Source of the DNA: Trametopsis cervina
Lineage: Eukaryota > Basidiomycota > Agaricomycetes > Polyporales > Irpicaceae
Assembly: GCA_022385755.1 (NCBI GenBank)
Contig: MU278350.1
Span: 377,965-441,964, forward strand
Direction: 5' to 3'
Length of the DNA stretch: 64,000 nucleotides
The translations under genes and the position numbers were made by a program. Under the pieces are notes generated by a model that was not told the origin of the DNA, made no database searches, and saw only the letters and a program-made list of their open reading frames with translations. Below are positions 1 through 11,372 of the stretch, piece after piece. Every line of letters starts with the position of its first letter. Positions within the stretch are counted from its first letter, which is position 1.

Positions 1-2959
1 AAACCCCGATCGCAGATGTGGCACCGAATGTAGGTTTAACAGATCCTTCCCCTGAGGCCTTCGGTGTAGACGGGGAGGATGAGAAAGCTGACACAGAACC
101 CCCAAATGCACCAACGGTGGGCGCCTTGGGAGGATTGAAAAATGGTGAAGATGATGGTACTGCCACTCCGAATGCACCGAAGCCAGGTTCAGGTTTACTG
201 AAACCTGTCGGATGTGATGCCAACCCCGCGAAGGCACCAGTAGCTGGAGCCAGACTGGACGAGCTAAACGGAGATGCAGGGGATTGAGATGTCGCACTAC
301 TAGACTTATCCGGCGTAGTAGGCACCACAAAGGCCGTGCTAGGTTTCGGCGTAGAAGGCTCACTTGCACCAAATGCCAACGGACTGTTAGCAAATGCATT
401 CGCTGCACTGCTGAACGCTGATGGGGAACTAGCCGTAGAAGCAGCCGCATTATCCTCCGTCTTCGATTCACCCGACGTATTGCGTGCGGGAGAACCGAAT
501 GACGCTGTTCCAGACTGAGCGAAAGATGCAAACCCACCACTTGTGGGAGTGGCCACAGGAGCTGCGACAGCAGGAGCAGGCTTAGAGCTGCTGCCAAATG
601 ACGTTGTTCCAAAGGCAGATTGGCCAAATGCAGATTTGGACCCAAATGCACCGAAGCCCGTCTGACCGAAAGCCGATGTAGGTGCCGGTTTGGGGTTCCC
701 GAAACCGGTAGCACCAAATGCAGTGGAGGCAGGCTTAGAAGCATCGCTAGAAACGGATGCTGAAGAGCCGAAGGAAGAGGTGCCAAAAGTCGCTGGTCCC
801 TGGCTGGCGAACGACCCGAAGCCGCCCGTTGCTGGCTTAATAACACTAGATGAGCCGCCCGGACTGGAGACGTCTCCAAAAGCGGGTTTGCTTTCGTTTG
901 ATGGAACTTGGGATGTGAAAGAACCGAAAATACTAGGCTTTGCTGGCACCGAAACACTGGCGGAACCTGAACCCCTAAGGGAGAGACTACCGAACGCACT
1001 GCCACCTGTGTCTGTGTCGGCCGACATGGGGTCCTCGGAGTTGGATACTGACATCGCCATGGGAGACAAAGGTGCCAGGTCCTTGGTTGTTTGGGTCGTA
1101 CTTGACGGTGCCAGACCACTCGTACCAAATGTGGACGTTTGACCAAATTTATTTGGTGTGGAGGAAGCGAACGCGCCAAATCCAGTGGTTGATTGGCTGG
1201 TCGCCGTCGTCGATGTTGATGCACCGAAAGGTGATGGTTGTCCAAATGCACTTGTTGATGAGAAGGGGGCTTTTTGACCAAATGCCGGCAAACTACCAAA
1301 GGCGCTTTGTCCGAACGGGGAACTATTCGCTTGTCCAAAAACTGGCGACGTTTGATTGACCTGAGGGCCAGCAGAAATCGCTTGGACGAAGCCAGTGGAG
1401 GGCACCGATGGCCGAGGCCCAGAATCGACGGCAGTCTCCATGGAATCTACGCCGGCCTCAGCCGTCTTGGCCATACCAGGATATGGCACTGCGCGCGTGT
1501 TCAAGATGTTCCATCCCACGACAGTACCATCACTTGCATAGAGATACATAACTGGAGGGGGAGGGAGGACTACATCCTCGCCAGATGGCGACTTGTGGGC
1601 GAACTCCTCAGAGCCCGTAAGGTCCAGCGCTAGGCCCATTGGTACAGTTTCGTTCGTGTCTTTGTCCAAGGGCACCGAAGGTGTTGAAGTCTCTTCCAAT
1701 GACAGGTTTGTCCATGATTCCTGTCCATTGGCATCAGTCACACACCCAAGCAAGCCGATGTCAGATGAAGTGCTGTCCCCGACAAAAATAAGTATTTTTG
1801 ACGGCTCCCACTGTCGCAGAATTGCAGTGAATGATCCCGGGGGACGTAATCCTGGAAAAGGTAGGTACGGTGCATTCAATTTGACCTCAGTTATAGTGTT
1901 GGCCCTTGCATCAAGCGATAATAGCAGGTGAGTCTGCTCCGACTCAGCTGTTACCTCACCAGCTGGTACATAGATGCAGTGAAAATCCGAATTGGATAAC
2001 CATGTCACTGCGATGACGGTATGGGATGCCAAAGAGGTAGGTCTGGCGACGGTGTTCTTAGGGTTGGAAGTATCACTGGGAGAATATGACACTATGTCGC
2101 CGCTCTGCAAACCAATTGCCAGCTGTTTGCCTTTGGGGGACCAAGCGACTTCGAATTACGGAGTTAACTGCGCTCTCCGCCACGAGTTGATTGACTTACA
2201 GCATGTTGGTATAGTATCTGGAGTTGCACCACTTATCCAGCTGCCGACTATTTGGGAACTCCGAAGATCCAACAAATCAATACGTTGGCCCGCAGTATGA
2301 GGTTCATACAGCACCGCGACGAGGTCAGGAAGATCCGCGGGGTTGGCAGCGAGTTCCCGAGGTGCAGCGCCACTAGGTGATGAAAAGACATGACTAGGGG
2401 GCTGGTCCTGGTCACCTGGCGTAGTGAGACTTGAGACGTCATATACTGCGATTGAGCCTGATGTCAGACCGACGACCAGTTTGGTTTCGTTGGACGCAAA
2501 TGTGATTGTATTTGGTGGTGCATTGACTGCTATCGTGCGTGCAGGAGTAAAAGGTATTTCTCCGTCTGTTTCTGAGCTCGCAAACGCGTTTCGCAGTGAT
2601 GTTAAACTTGAGAATACGAGGCCTGGAGGGCATAAGTGTCAATAAAAATAGGAGTAGCGATATGCGTACTGTAGGCTCCGCTAGCACTGCGCGTCGCAGC
2701 AGCAAAGTATCCTATCTGGTTTGCTGTGGCAAATAGTATTCCCTTTCCAGACAAGGAATCCAACTGGAGAGGTTCAGAGAGCCTGACGCGTCCCTGTTTG
2801 TTCAAGAGTCGAAGCGCAAGAAACTGGATATTAAAGCATGAGTACTGCAAATTTCTACTATAACGATTGTTGGCGCACGTCTGCTTCTTTGTCGTCGCCC
2901 TCTTTGACCACACGCTGGACTTGAACTGACGGTGGCGTCCGTAGTTGTGTCGCGTTCAT
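1..2959 (-). CDS. NUP159: FG nucleoporin of the NUP159/NUP214 family (partial, 3' end outside window)
   Basis: Cytoplasmic-face nucleoporin that, by family knowledge, docks the DEAD-box helicase Dbp5 during mRNA export. The minus strand reads an ATG at 2957-2959 and then an N-terminal beta-propeller with family-like segments such as GRVRLSEPLQLDS, KGILFATANQIGYFAA, TKLVVGLTSGSIAVYDV and WSPKGKQLAIGLQSGDIVSY. From about position 1400 to the left edge the protein becomes an FG-repeat domain with many SAFG, FGAFG and PSAFG units. Introns inferred at 2824-2878 and 2623-2669, plus one near 2150-2205 just before WSPKGKQ, keep the propeller in frame. The C-terminal coiled coil expected in the family lies beyond base 1. 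The gene is divergent from the 5-phosphatase at 3283. Identification is firm; exact exon edges are inferred. Confidence 0.88.
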
Positions 2960-3282
2960 TGTTCGTGCCGGAAAGGGGGGGTCCAGTCCCTAAGATCAAG
3001 ATATAAACAAGTACAGCGACTTGGCGTAGCAGTATCAGTCGTGAGCGTCGTGAAGATCGTAGACGCAGCGTGATGGTGTTGGACGTCCGAGCCGGACATG
3101 AGCTACATTCAACTCACAATATGCGCGCTATCCATTTACTGGCGTCTATTTACCATCCCGTATTTGAACAGCCCTGCATGTGACACCGAACGTCTTGCTC
3201 TCCACTGCACACAACTATCAACATACTGCATTTAGTGTGCAACGTACTGGGCATGAACGATTAATCAAGGCAAACCAAGCTC
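2960..3282. other. Divergent intergenic region between NUP159 and the 5-phosphatase
   Basis: These 323 bp separate two divergently transcribed genes and should hold both promoters. I see no clear TATA box, repeat or RNA gene in it. Confidence 0.5.
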
Positions 3283-6200
3283 ATGTCCGCGACTACATCT
3301 ACGACGCAAGACCCTCTTGCTCGGTTTGAGGACAATGCTCCTCCAACTTCTGCGCTGCAACGTCCAGGTAAGTTCATATGCTGTGTTCGTAATACCGGTA
3401 TATATCCATGCCCGTAAATATCTCAGGTGTGATGGCTCGTCTCCATGGGCTTTTCCCTACTGGCAGCCACGACACGCAGCAGCAACTAGATGCTGCGAAG
3501 GTCAGTAGCCCGCGAAGGCAGCACCTTCGCTCTCCGCCGAAGTACTTGAAGATCCGCATGCTGACGTGGAATATGCATGATTCGGTGCCAAAAGTGAGCT
3601 GTCGCTAGTGCTTTGGAAGTGTACCTAACCGTGCGTCAGGGTGACCTTCGTGATTTGCTTGGCCCTGTGAATGATTACGGCTCGGCGGAGACCAAGCCAG
3701 GAAGTCTTCCCGCTTTCGCACTTGAACCCTCACACCCGTATCACCTCGTAGTTGTGTAAGTGAGACGCCCAACTCCGGAGTGCTACTACTGAACTTCGAG
3801 AAGGGCGGGGCAAGAATGCCCGAGCTTGTCAGGTTAGCTGAATGATACTCATGTGAGGCGCATCTCAACTTTTAGCAGGAATGCCTATGGGTCTAGGTGC
3901 CGGATTCAAGCTGAAGGACAAAGAGCGCGAAAGGAATAAAGACAAGGAGCCTTCCGAACGACCGCACTCCTCTCCTCGTTTGACCGAACAACACAAGGAT
4001 GCCGAGGAGGAAGAACATTTACGTCGTCGTTCCAGACATCGCTCCTTAGTTCGACATCATTCCAGCCACCGACATAGTCATGAGGAGGGTACCTCATCCA
4101 ATCACGACCTTTTGCAAGATAAATATAGTGGCGCTCATCACCAGCCATCCGGCTGGACATACACGCTAGAAGACTGGTATTCTCATGGCGGAAGCTCTCG
4201 ATCTGCAGGGGTGGGTTCGAGTTTACGTACCAGTCACAGCGAACACGAGCCAGATGATGGTATCGCTCTGCTTTCACCAAAAGCAAAGTCTACTGGCGAT
4301 CTGAACACCCGTCTGAATACTCTCAGTAAAGGTCCATATGAGTTAGTAGTGAAGGAAAGAATGATGGGAATTTATCTCGCCGTTTTCGTCCATCGGGATG
4401 CACTGCCACTTGTTTCAAGTAAGTCCCACTGCACCTACTCAGGATCGCTACTTACATGGTCCGAAAAGATACCTCTAAGTCGGCCGTAACAGCCGGATTG
4501 ATTGGGGGCAGGGTGGGCAATAAGGGTGGGGTAGGAATTAGTATCAAGATTGCTGGCGTTTCCTTGCTTTTTATGAACGCTCACCTAGCCGGTCGGTCTC
4601 CACAATTATCGCGAGCCGCACCGTTGTTGACAAGCGTTCAGCTCACGAAGGGAAAGTTCATCATCGGATCGCGAACTTCATAAAAATCAAAGTGGGTACT
4701 GTATTCTACCTCTCTACCTATCGCAATAACATCTACGCACAGAACGAACTTACGGTCGACGACTTCCTCCCGGCCGATGATCCTCGAAAGATGGCCGAAG
4801 GTTCGTCCCATAGTTATTCGTGAGCTCCAATATCCTGACCTAGAGTACCGAAGATATTACTGACCGGTTTGACTTCGCATTCTTGTGTGGTGACCTCAAT
4901 TTTCGTTTGGACATCACGCGTCTCCATGCTGACTGGCTGATATCCCGAAGAGGTGCGAGAAGCTATGCAATTTATCTCCACCAACACTAACAGTCAGAAC
5001 TTCTTAGAATACGGCCAAGCCCTTGCATTTGACCAACTGCGCAAGGTCATGGGGACCCATTCAGCCTTTGCAGGCTTTGAAGAAGCACCGATCGATTTCC
5101 CCCCAACTTTCAAATACGATGTCTTGCGTTCCAAGCGAAGCAAAAGAGCTTCAAAGCGGATCTCCAAAAGCCCGCTCGAGGGTCCTCAGTTACATGAAAA
5201 ACGACCCAATGAGATCGAAGAGAAGTTGCACGAACAGGACGATGATGACTCAGATGACGAGCCTGAAGCTGACGGCGAAGCAACATCGATGGCATCGACA
5301 GCTTGGACCTTGCAGACTCGATATACCACAGACGGCGAAGATAAAGACGTGGAAGTGGAGGAGTATTTTCCTAGCGTTCCCAACCGCGCAAACCCTGGTA
5401 CACCGAGAATCATTGATGATGCGAAGGTTCTCTCCTCAACAGCAGTACATAAGGCCAAAGCAAAATGGATTTCATTAATCTCGAAGCCCAATTCACCCAT
5501 GCGCAAGTGGCACAAGGCAAAGCATACTCACGGCCATGATCGACCCCAGACGCCTGTATCTCCATCGTTTGTGACATCGACGTCTTTGCCATTCTCGCCT
5601 CCCGAACCCCCGCGATTCGTAGCTGTCACTCTACCCCCTACCCCTGCTGAGGATCAGGAGCCCCAGATTGGTAAACCATTGGATGATCAGTTGCTGAAGC
5701 CCACAAGGAGTGTTGGATCGTCTGAGCAGGCGAGATCGACTACCCCACCCGCAGGGAGATCTGTGTCCACAAAGACGAGTCAAAGTAATGAGAAGTCCGA
5801 TGAAGAAGAGGAAAAAGGTGTTTACGATTCGTCTCACAAGCAGCGAGTGCCAAGCTGGTATGTTCATCATACATCTCCGCCCCAGCAACACATATTCACT
5901 CAAACCAGGTGTGATCGGATTTTATGGAAGTCGAACATAGAGCCGGAATCCGATACGGACTCAGAAGACGAAGAGGTCGGCGTCTCCACCTCACCACAAC
6001 GTAGCCGAATGGGTTCTTTACTGCACGCCTTGAGGCCGATGAACGGCCGAGCGCGTAAGGACTCTACTCTCTCTAATGATACGGCCATCCCTGCTATTGT
6101 AGTGCATCAAGACAGTGTGTCCTCATCACCTGCCTCAGATGCTGGCGACTTCCCTACTCAATATCCACAGCTTCCTTCCCCTCCGCAGTCTCCCCCACAG

Positions 6201-6713
6201 TCTCCGCCACACAACGCCATCCATACACCTACTGCGCTTCGACACACCAGATCGACCGATTTTGGGCCCATAAACGATCGCCCTCCCCCCTATCGTACCC
6301 GTACTCACGTTTCCCCTACGGATAGCTCGCCCTCTCGCTCACGTCGAATCTCTCTCAATTCTCTAAACAATGCTCAGCCTTCTGGGAATTACCTACCCCA
6401 TATACGACAACACCACGACATCCCCATCCCCGTTCCTCCTCCCGTTCCTCCAAAGGACCCGCCTTTGGCACCTGTGCCTGCGCCGATATCCTTCTGGAAA
6501 GGCCTGAGCATCCTGCCATTCCTCCGAGACGGCTCGGCACAAACTTCGCTGCCGCCAAGACCACCTACTCCAGAGACCCCTCCGCCACCTACACCAGTCA
6601 GAGGTGATGTAGTGTGTCTTGACTACGATACCCTAGACGACGGTGAGATGAAACGGCTGGAAGGGAGGAGCGACCACAGACCAGTCATAGGGTCATATGC
6701 CCTCTATATTTGA
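3283..6713 (+). CDS. Type II inositol polyphosphate 5-phosphatase (DNase I-like fold) with large insertions
   Basis: Removes the 5-phosphate from phosphoinositides or inositol phosphates. Catalytic motifs occur in the expected order: LTWNMHDSVPKGDLRDLLG, VVAGQECPS, GGRVGNKGGVGIS, LLFMNAHLAAHEGK, FLCGDLNFRLD, PTFKYD, RVPSWCDRILW and the terminal SDHRPVIGSYAL. Exon 1 (ATG at 3283) ends at 3367. Introns are inferred at 3368-3426, about 3757-3803, 3833-3873, 4419-4468, after NAHLA near 4590-4640, and 5858-5908. The last is 51 nt, in frame and stop-free; it must be removed to join W and CDR. Low-complexity Ser/Pro/Glu-rich insertions of roughly 130, 240 and 250 residues separate the catalytic motifs, so the protein is much longer than a bare phosphatase domain. 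No C2, SAC or membrane segment is seen. The substrate is not predictable. Confidence 0.87.
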
Positions 6714-7008
6714 TCGTTATGCCCTTTCCTCTACCTGCTGGACAATACCTAAGACATTACAGAACATCCTGATCGCGATAATATTCTACTGTACCTATAG
6801 ACCTGTAGCTTAGAACAACTCCCTACGGACAATCATCATGGCTGATCAAGTGGCCCTTTGGCGTCTAATATTGCCACGCGCGGTTGTCCGAGCTCAGCCA
6901 CCCAGTGCGCTGCGCTTTGTTCTTGAACTTTGACAGCCACGATTCAGCCAAGCCGAGTGTGTACGAAGCCTCATACTCACCAGTCTTGCACTATACATTA
7001 ACAGAGAC

Positions 7009-7962
7009 ATGTCTCGCAATATGGATCCTCAAGCTACGGCCCTTCTAGATCATATCTTCTCCCAAACCCAGTCCAATATTTCATTCCTTGCGTCCCAGAA
7101 CTATATTTCAGGGCACGAAGCTGATGAGCTCATCTCACGTCTCAACACCGCACAGAGTCGTGGAATTGGCCATGGGGACACAGGACTCGCCAACAGTATC
7201 CAGGCATTGTCCATTGCCCCCATTCACAGTGGTAACTCTGCTCCTCCCCCAGCTCGTCGCAACGTACCCCCTCCACCTGGAGGTCGTTCCAACCAAGCCC
7301 GGGCCATATGGGCCTATAATGAGGATGGGAGGGTATGTGTTCAGTATCGCTACACCGTCGTCAGCTGCCAATGACAAGTACGCAGGAACCCAACGATCTA
7401 TCTTTCACAAAGGGCGAAGTCATTGAGATCATAGATGAAAACAACGCAGATTGGTGGACAGGTCGATGCAGAGGCCGTCAGGGACTATTCCCATCCAATC
7501 ATGTAGAGAAGGTGGCCTCGGGACCTCCTGCGCTTTCATCACCCCCGCCGATGGGACCACCGGTCCCTTACTCGGCAGGGCCCACTGGCCCACCTCCTCC
7601 GTCTGGTCCGCCTGCTGGATACGGAAACGACAGACCTGTTTATAAGCCCTTCGGGGCTAGCTACCAGGGAGTTGACCAACCTCCCCCTCCGGGCGCAGGA
7701 GCTGTGAATTCAGTTGGCCTCCAACAAGCACCCGAACCCAAGAAGAGCCGCTTCGGCAAGCTGGGTAATACCGTGCGTAGTAAGATTTTGAGCCACATAA
7801 GTCCTTTGGTGCTAATCCGGGTGATAGATGGCAAACTCTGCCGCAGGAGGTGTAGGTTTCGGCGCAGGTAAGCTCGATCACAATGAGTCCTCTGGTTTAT
7901 ATTGCTAACGGTAAATTGCAGGTGCCGCCATTGGCAGTGGCATCGTCAATGCTATATTCTAG
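7009..7962 (+). CDS. SH3-domain protein of the LSB1/PIN3 type (actin regulation)
   Basis: Probably binds Las17/WASP-like proline motifs at cortical actin and endocytic sites, by analogy with yeast Lsb1 and Pin3. The N-terminal ~90 residues are a helical region (ALLDHIFSQTQSNISFLASQ). One SH3 domain follows (ARAIWAYNEDGR joined to EPNDLSFTKGEVIEIIDEN, then DWWTGRCRGRQGLFPSNHVE), then a Pro/Gly-rich linker and the small C-terminal box GGVGFGAGAAIGSGIVNAIF, which resembles the C terminus of the yeast proteins. Introns: about 7333-7386 inside the SH3, about 7772-7828, and about 7868-7920. The last two isolate the C-terminal box on short exons. Stop TAG is at 7960-7962. Yeast homologues are linked to prion induction; nothing here shows that activity. 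Confidence 0.82.
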
Positions 7963-8406
7963 GTAACTCAGTATTCTGTTTCTTTGTTTTGTCTGGATGG
8001 GTTTGTGAGTGTTCTTTGTACAATGTCGACTATCAACTAGAATACTGTGGTCGAGGACGAATGGATCTTCTATACGCATGCTATGCACCAGTCCGATAGC
8101 ATTAGATAATAATTCGAGAACGTATGTTCCACAGATTTACACCATACCCCACCATTCGTCACCCGAATTTGAGGAATTTGACTTTGAATTTGACTGTTCG
8201 GCAACTCCCGGGGGATTCCGGAACTGGCAAGCACCCATTCCGGCATGCCTTCGTCTAAGATAGACTCAAAGTTAAAGAGTCAGACGAGCGTGCGGCATCA
8301 GCACACAGTACTGTACCGGGGTTCGTTCTTGCGGTGGTAGCTTTGTGCGGTTTGCTACAGAAACTCCTGGCCTGGCGACAGGTGTCCTCCCCACCTGACC
8401 TCCCTC
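7963..8406. other. Intergenic region upstream of BIO3-BIO1
   Basis: Holds the 3' UTR of the SH3 gene and the promoter of the biotin gene. The short open frames here have no recognisable homology. No tRNA or repeat was seen. Confidence 0.45.
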
Positions 8407-11184
8407 ATGTCTCTCCTGTTCCGCCATTTACGCGTTCATCAGGTCTTCGGTGCTAATACCGACGTTGGAAAGACTGTCCTCACCTCTGCACTTACCCGTG
8501 CTTCGGCTGCACGCGGTAAAGAGACCTTCTACCTCAAGCCAGCCAGCACCGGTCCGTTGACAGATGCTGACGACGAGTCAGTGTTTTTACTATTACTCGC
8601 ATGTAGAACTTGATATCCAATCTGATTGAATCTATCTTAGGTATGTGAAGAGATTCGGTGGCGATCGTCGAGACAGCATACATGCGCATTGCTTGTTCCG
8701 ACTACACGAGCCAGTCAGCCCTCATTTAGCAGCGCGGCTGGCTCAAGAAGATCCCCAGCTCGCGGTTGGTCGCAGCTTTCTGCAATCATGTTTTATCTGA
8801 CAATGTTTATAGGATGTCAGTATTCCTTCCGATGATACATTTGTTGGGGCGATAGCTGCCTATATACGTGACTGCGCTAAAAGCGCGCGCTCGAACGCGC
8901 ATATGTACGTCGAGACTGCTGGAGGTAAGACACCGTTTGTGAGTCACGGAAGAGGATCAGCAAGAGATCCTCAGGTGTCTTCTATCGCACGTAACTCATG
9001 ACAACTTAGGTGTTCACAGTCCTACTCTATCTGGGACAACTCAGGTCGATAGCTACCGTCCTCTTCACCTCCCTACTATCCTCATTGGTGACTCACGGCT
9101 GGGTGGAATATCCGCGACAATATCTGCTTACGAATCTCTTACCCTGCGAGGATACGATATCGATGCAGTGTTACTTTTCCGTGACGAATACTACAGAAAC
9201 TGGGAATATCTGCAGTCCTACTTCGGCGAAAGAGGGTTAAGAGTCGGTGCCGTTGCAGCTCCTCCGGAGAAGCATATAGATCCTGCAATCAACTTCGCCC
9301 AAACAGATGCATATTATCAAGAGCTTGTCCCGGCGTCACAGGAAAGCGAATTATTCGACATCGTGAAACACCTTGACGAACGCCATGCCACGAGATTGGA
9401 CGAGCTTCGGACGATGCCTCGCAGAACAATGGACACTATCTGGTGGCCGTTCGTACAACACGGTTTGGTAAAGGATGAGAAAGACATCACGGTGATCGAC
9501 AGTGCTTACGGCGACGTCTTCTCTGTCTTCAAGCCTCCCGCGGAGACAAAGGCTACGAATGACACAGACTCTTTCCTCCAGCCGCACTTTGATGGCTCCG
9601 CTTCGTGGTGGACGCAAGCCCTCGGACATGCCCACCCCTCGTTGACCCTCGCGGCTGCCAGAGCAGCGGGCAGATACGGACATGTCATGTTCCCCCAGGG
9701 AACACACGCACCTGCACTCAAGCTCGCCGAACGACTCGTCCAAACCGGTCCTGGGAAAGGGTGGGCTTCTCGGGCTTTCTTCTCCGATGACGGCTCGACA
9801 GGGATGGAGGTCGCTTTGAAAATGGCGTTACGGGCATACGCGGTCAGGGTGAACGGGGGTCTCGGCGATGGAGAAGGTCTACCAAAAAGACGGGACTTAG
9901 GAATACTTGGCCTCAAAGGCAGCTACCATGGAGACACGATCGGGGCCATGGATGCATGTGAAGAGGGCGTATACACCTGCGAGTGGCACGAGGCGAAGGG
10001 ATACTGGTTCGAGCCGCCGACCGTGTCTATACGGAATGGAAAGCTGGTGATTTCGCTCCCTCCTGCCATCGCCGCTGCCACAAAACATGGCAAAACGGAG
10101 GTCGCTGCGGGTACTTTGGAGTCTGCCTACGATGTCGAAGGTCGCATGGGATCGGCACTCGCAGGTACTTACTGGACGTATATCTCCAACACATTGCACA
10201 AACTGGCCGAGGCCGGTATGCCGAAGCTAGCTGCGCTTGTCCTTGAGCCGGTACGAAGCATCTCTCCATATTTCCTATCACATATGTCACACAACTGACG
10301 ATGTTATTCAGATAGTCATGGGGGCGGGGGGAATGATTTTCGTTGACCCTCTATTCCAGCGTGTATTGATTGAAGTCGCTCGCTCGCACCCTGCTCTCGC
10401 CCCAGCCGGCGCTGAACCAAATAGCTGGAAAGGTCTACCCGTCGTCTTCGACGAAGTTTTCGTTGGCCTGTACCGTATAGGATTCGAAAGCACGACGACG
10501 ATCCTGGGAACAAACCCTGACATCTCCGTCCATGCCAAAATTCTTACCGGAGGGCTGGTGCCTCTCGCAGTAACGATGGCCTCTGAATCGATCTTCAATG
10601 CGTTCTACAGCGACAAAAAGGTCGACGCGCTCCTTCACGGACACAGCTACACCGCGTACCCTGTCGGCTGCGAAGTGGCCAACGAGACGCTGTCGATCCT
10701 TGACAAGCTGTCTGAGAGCGAATCGTGGGCGGAGGCCAAAGCCAAATGGCAGCCAGCGGCAAAAGACGATGTTCAGCCTCTGCCGTCGAGTGTGTGGAGC
10801 TTCTGGGACCCTGGTCTCGTGAATGCTCTGTCGCGATCCAAGGTGGTGGATGAGGTGATGGCGCTTGGAACCTTGCTAGCGTTCAAAGTGTCGGACGACG
10901 CAGGAGGTTCGTCGATTTTCCTGAATGCGCTGTGTATCGTAGCTGACGACACCTACGCAGGTTATCAATCGCATTCTGCACAAAAGATCCTGGATTCCAT
11001 CAAGCATGCTGTAGCTGAAGAAAGCGGCACGTCGCCCATACCAGGCGGAGCGCCGTACGGGATCAACTACAGGACGTTAGGGAATGTGGCGTACTTCATG
11101 CTCAGCCTGAACACGCGCCCAGAGATCATACGGTCCGTGGAGGATCGCATATGGAGCGCAATCTCTACCCATGGGAGTCGATGA
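8407..11184 (+). CDS. BIO3-BIO1: Bifunctional dethiobiotin synthetase / DAPA aminotransferase
   Basis: Catalyses two consecutive steps of biotin synthesis: 7-keto-8-aminopelargonate to DAPA (PLP aminotransferase half) and DAPA to dethiobiotin (ATP-dependent synthetase half). The N-terminal BioD half carries the P-loop GANTDVGKT, YLKPASTG, ETAGGVHSPTLSGTTQVDSY and LIGDSRLGGISATISAYES. The BioA half follows in one frame from about 9168, with WWPFVQHG, DGSASWWTQALGHAHP, FFSDDGSTGMEVALKMAL, GSYHGDT, VFDEVFVG and the expected PLP lysine in HAKILTGGLVPLAV. Introns occur near 8575-8640, 8764-8812, 8926-9008 and 10249-10313. The apparent frame change near 9060-9120 vanishes when the correct frame is read, so the gene looks intact. 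It is tail-to-tail with the MFS gene (189 bp apart). Confidence 0.93.
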
Positions 11185-11372
11185 TGTATATATTAGATAT
11201 TATGTAGAACGGGCTCTATGGGGTAAGATACATAAGTCTGTGCATAGATGTGGAATATACATTGCGAGGTCATTCATAAGCTCTAAGATATGATGCGTGT
11301 CGTGACGAGAGGGGGGCTTTCGATTCCTCATTAGGTTGTGAAGCGTGACGAGAGGGTAGTTTTGGTTGTTCA

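Noticed and set aside
2845..2878. A 34-nt mini-intron in NUP159.
   Set aside because: A later acceptor (2824) gives a normal 55-nt intron and a better N-terminal match (ADFLALRLLNK), so the ultra-short intron is unnecessary.
9010..9180. Apparent frameshift in the BIO3 half, where one open frame reads a nonsense sequence before the aminotransferase frame.
   Set aside because: Reading GTG TTC as part of GGT GTT CAC restores GGVHSPTLSGTTQVDSY and LIGDSRLGGISATISAYES in the same frame as the downstream half; the gene is intact.
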